A stretch of 64,000 nt of DNA, from contig JAQGBZ010000014.1 in NCBI GenBank assembly GCA_034687125.1, positions 310,001-374,000 of the forward strand. Reading direction: 5' to 3'. The stretch is from Neelides folsomi (Eukaryota; Arthropoda; Collembola; Neelipleona; Neelidae). Below are positions 60,311-64,000 of the stretch, one piece after another. Each line of letters opens with the position of its first letter. Position 1 is the first letter of the stretch. The notes under the pieces are model-generated. The model did no database searches and had not been told where the DNA came from. It saw only the letters and a program-made list of their open reading frames with translations. Made by a program: the position numbers and the translations under genes.

Positions 60311-63300
60311 ACAATGAGACCAGCTGGGCGAAATTTAGGAACCGAACAATTTTCAATTTAACTAAACTTTATAACTTTATACTCATTATATCTGATTATC
60401 CTGTACATTATACATAGATGTATTATTAAATATACTTATAAGTAGATATACCATATAAGATACGTTTATCAAATCCGCGTTAATATAGTATTGTATAGAG
60501 AAATTTGATATTAAAACCACCTCTGAATTGCTCAGATATATAATGAGAAAACGTTGATCATTTCTCTAATGGTCGTTGGGATTAATAGAGAGATTACACA
60601 AGGGTTGTGGTAATGCATCTCTACCTTCACCCTGGACATTACGGGAAAGGGGGTGAGAGCAGTTGGGGAATTATCATAAGAAAATAATTAGTGTCGTCGG
60701 AGTAATGAAGGGAAGCATTAGGGGAAGAGATGAGCGAACAGAGGGGAACAAGAACTAGGGCCAAGAACAAGGATTTGAAAGAGCAACATGAGCAACCTCC
60801 CGCGCCAGGGGACTTCAAAAAATCCCGCAAGCCCCAAAACAATTCTCGAACCACTTGAAAAATTTACAAGTGTTTGGAGAATTGTGAACTCGTGACGTGA
60901 TTTGAGAGGAGAAATATCTCGCCGTTCACATTCTGAGGCACTTAGGGAAATTGGAGACAGCGGCAGTTGAGGTGGCCAACCCACCCATTCTCTCCCGGGC
61001 ATCTCCGCCTCCAATAAAAGCATTCGGCAATAAAAGAGAGTGGAGGCTCATCATCGATTTACACAAATCTGGAATTCCCTTTCCGAACCGAGCCCTTATC
61101 TCAAAATCAAGAGCGGGGTGTAATTGTTTCGCAATCTTGTGTCAATTAGCGGGGCGTCTCTTGCCCTCGACGTGGTATGAATCCCCCATCGCCCGGATCA
61201 ATTTCCTCCTCACGTCCCGCCTCTCGTACATGAGAAGGGCCGGCGGTTAATCTTTATTTATGGGAGCCACAAATGGAATGTCATAGCTTGATTGGCCTCC
61301 ATTTTTCCCCCTGACATTTTTTTGATTGCTTTCCTCCCCTTCTGAATGATCTTTTCTCATCCCTGGTAGCCCAATTCTAGAGAGCGGCGGAGGGAGGGCG
61401 GCTGGCCCACTTTCTTTCGTCCCCGGCATGTCGGTGAGATTCGAAGCCACCCAGAGGATGAGAAATGTGTTTACCCTCACCAGAATCATTAAGAGGGAAA
61501 CAAAGGGAGATGGGAATCCATACTGATTGCGACCTTTTTCGCCTTGAACCTCCTCGCAGGTACGCCAGAAAAAGGGAGGAGAAAAAAGGCTTGGGGTTTC
61601 ACAGGAAAAAACTGTCCAGGTAGTGCCACAAACGATAATTACACAACCATCCTCGTTTTCTCCGTTTGAAGGAGATTCCGAATGATGACATTCCCTTGCG
61701 GCGGAGATTAATTCTCCCTTTTGCTCTGCCTGGGGCGGGGGCGGGAAAGTATATTGGGCCCAGAGTATAAAAATGGTAAGAATCAAAAGAGCAATATACA
61801 CGGTTGACAAAGGTCGGCTTCATGGGAAACCATTGGGACTCGGTCACTTTGACAGAATTCCTTGGGCTCTCCCCATTGTTTCCGCTTTGATTACCCTTCT
61901 CTCTTCTCAGGGGGCTTCGACGAGGGAGGAAGTTCGGAGTGACAGTTGGGGAGCAATCTTCTGACAGCCGCCCTTTGCAAAAGAACCCTCCACCGTTTTC
62001 GCCAACCCAACCTATAATCAGGCAGGGAAACTCCCCTGTCTCCTTCCCGAGTGTCCCACTAAGGACCCTAATCATTTTACCAAGAACCACCCAACCCATC
62101 ACATAACCCTCCATTTCCACAAAATACCCGTCTTTTCCACCGAAATACCCGCCTTTGCCCCGAAGACCCGTCGTTGATCCACATTAGCTTCGAATCTCCC
62201 TAATGGACCAAGAGCGAGGTGCAGGGAAGTCGGAAAGAGTTGAGGGATTTTCAAATTTTGATCTTTGTGTCGCGAGCTGTATGTATCTGAATGTTATTGA
62301 TGGTTCTTGGGCTCAGTTCCAGAATGGCTCATTTCACTCGTGGATGAGCGGAGTGGCGGAGTCATTAGGGGCTCTTCGGAATGTGTCTCGAACGTGCCGT
62401 CCTGATTTATGGGGGAGAAATGAAGTGGGAAATGTGTGACACGGTCGAGTTGACACCCGATGAGATCATCTTCCCGCTTCCTCATCCCCTCGACATCAAT
62501 CATAGAAGGACGGGATTTGTCAGGGTGGTCAGCTCCAGGAGCAAGCCCGCGTGTAAACAAGGGATTAGGTTGTAGAACACGAGGACCGTCGCATAAGCGG
62601 ATCAGATACAACCACGATGACACGAGATAGGAATCAGTTGGCTGAAGAGAGGCACTTAAGGAGCTAAGCACCATTTTGTCCCTTTTGTCCCCTGGACGCC
62701 CCCCTGGGCTCTGGAGAAAAGGAAGAATTCCCTAATTAAACCGTCGGTTGGCCCAGGAGCCTCCGCCCCTCACTTCAAAGCCGAATACCGAAAATTGTTC
62801 TACGTCCACGCGCGTCTTCGAGGTGTAATGGGGAAGGATTTGGAAGCGGGACGGAATTGTCAAGGGAGGCTTGGGATTCCCTTTGAAGTATTATTCATCT
62901 ATGCATTTATGATATGACTCGGGACAAAGGGATTAGGGGAAGGGAAATGAGCGAGAAATGAGGGCCTCCCGGGGGTGTCCCGAATTTGTCTCTGCAGGAC
63001 GAGAAGACTCTGCCGCGGCGGTGTGCCAAGGTGGCTCCCCGCCGGCCCACCATGAGAAATGATGGCAACTAGAAATGATAATCAGGGGACTAAAGGGGTC
63101 CCAAGGGATCCTCATAGTCCTCCTGCCCTCCATTACTATGCAGGCCAGGCCCGGAATGCCTGATGTGCATATGTGAGATGACGGCAGAAGGTATGTGGCA
63201 ATGTACGAGGAGATGTGCCGTGTAAAGGGTCGGAGGGGCCGGGCTAAATCCACTGTTTATGATTAAAGACCTCGAGGGTTCTGGACTGGGAGATTTCCAT

Positions 63301-64000
63301 CTCAGAGAGGTCCGCAGTGTTTTTTGCTCCGGAAAAGTCGTCCATGTCTCCCACCTGAGGAATCCTCCCCTAGTCACCGGGGATCTAATGAAAGTTTTTA
63401 ATTCTGGGAGGCGGGCCCTTGGTCGTGACAGCTCCTTAAATATGAGCCCGACCATACTTGCGAGGAAAATGATTAAAATGACCTTTCCAGCCACGACATT
63501 GTTTTCCACAGCCAGCGGAAGGTGTGACAGAGAGAACAAAGTTTTCCTTTGTGCTCCCCGACACTCTGCCGACTCGGCCCAGTTGACAAGGATCCATTCC
63601 TTTGTGCTCCCCAACAACATGTGGGCTCACCATCACCACCAATGGCCCACGGAAGAGAATGGAGACTCGTAATTGTATGTCTGCCCTAAATTAAATGCCA
63701 ATCTTGCCGTGATGCTCCCCACGAACGGAGGAACACTTTGGGTCACCCCAACCTTTTACTTTTTTGTTCCTCTCCCAAAGACCCGGCCTGGAACCATCCA
63801 CTGATGATGAGCATGAACTGTGTGAGCCGCACAATATCAATGGATCATTTGGGGGATAATTGCTGTGACCATCTGTAGGGCCAGAACTTTGGCAACGGCC
63901 CAACTGGAAAATCAGGGTGTTGCTCACTATTGATAGCGCCGTTTTGTTTTACTCTTTATCTCCTCGGCTGTCGTGCACGGTAGGCCGGCCGGCTAATGAG
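60311..64000. other. GC-richer block without a defensible gene
   Basis: From about 60640 to the right edge the sequence is visibly richer in G and C than the rest, with purine and pyrimidine tracts. Several long open frames overlap on both strands (for example 61247-61810 minus, 61599-62120 minus, 63090-63620 minus and 63259-63672 plus), as expected when stop codons are rare. None shows a domain, a supported splice chain or an agreed frame. The frame at 63620-63090 has one hydrophobic stretch (AGKVILIIFLASMVGLIF). It may be a 5' flank of a gene to the right. Confidence 0.4.

Noticed and set aside
61247-61810. 187-codon minus-strand ORF with a hydrophobic start
   Set aside because: It begins with TTG, overlaps another long ORF on the same strand and has no recognisable domain; the GC-rich context makes long random ORFs likely.
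63090-63672. Overlapping 176-codon minus and 137-codon plus ORFs
   Set aside because: They occupy the same DNA on opposite strands with no motif or splice support to prefer either.
1-64000. CRISPR arrays, rRNA and tRNA genes
   Set aside because: No regularly spaced identical repeats and no tRNA or rRNA consensus segments were seen; a low-similarity tRNA could be missed by eye.

Overview
The window is animal nuclear DNA. Genes are split by many short introns with GT-AG ends, the spaces between genes are very AT-rich, and there are no bacterial-style operons. A clip-domain serine protease homolog, an insect-type divergent ionotropic receptor and a moody/Tre1-type GPCR on one contig point to an arthropod. 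The low GC and many introns under 100 bp would suit a crustacean such as a copepod, but that step is inference. Exon chains below were built by hand from splice sites, reading-phase continuity and family motifs. Almost all chains close in phase, which is strong internal support.

Layout, left to right. (1) 41-785, minus: 5' part of a secreted LDLa protein running off the left edge. (2) 5337-10274, plus: FUS/TAF15/cabeza-type (FET) RNA-binding protein with a probable poison cassette exon. (3) 11007-13056, minus: complete nine-exon moody/Tre1-like GPCR, convergent with the FET gene. (4) 18123-22562, plus: MIF4G-domain translation factor with a PAM2-like motif, 5' exon missing. (5) 33699-38284, plus: nine-exon FMRFamide-receptor-like GPCR. 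(6) 42038-47203, minus: complete gamma-syntrophin. (7) 50076-53294, minus: divergent ionotropic receptor with a GC-AG intron and a palindrome-rich MITE-like insertion in another intron. (8) 53960-56327, minus: clip-domain serine protease homolog whose catalytic serine is glycine. (9) 57065-58401, minus: ribosomal L1-domain protein (RSL1D1-like). (10) 59314-60310, plus: an unrecognised protein with about 40 cysteines. A visibly GC-richer block from about 60640 to the right edge holds no gene I can defend.

The genes do not form one pathway. They are signalling and membrane proteins (two GPCRs, an ionotropic receptor, a PDZ/PH scaffold), RNA and translation factors (FET protein, MIF4G protein, L1 protein) and secreted proteins. 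The points most worth following are the poison-exon arrangement in the FET gene, the cysteine-rich gene at 59314-60310, the self-complementary MITE-like element at 50801-51027, and the 53-bp perfect inverted repeat at 58950-59133.
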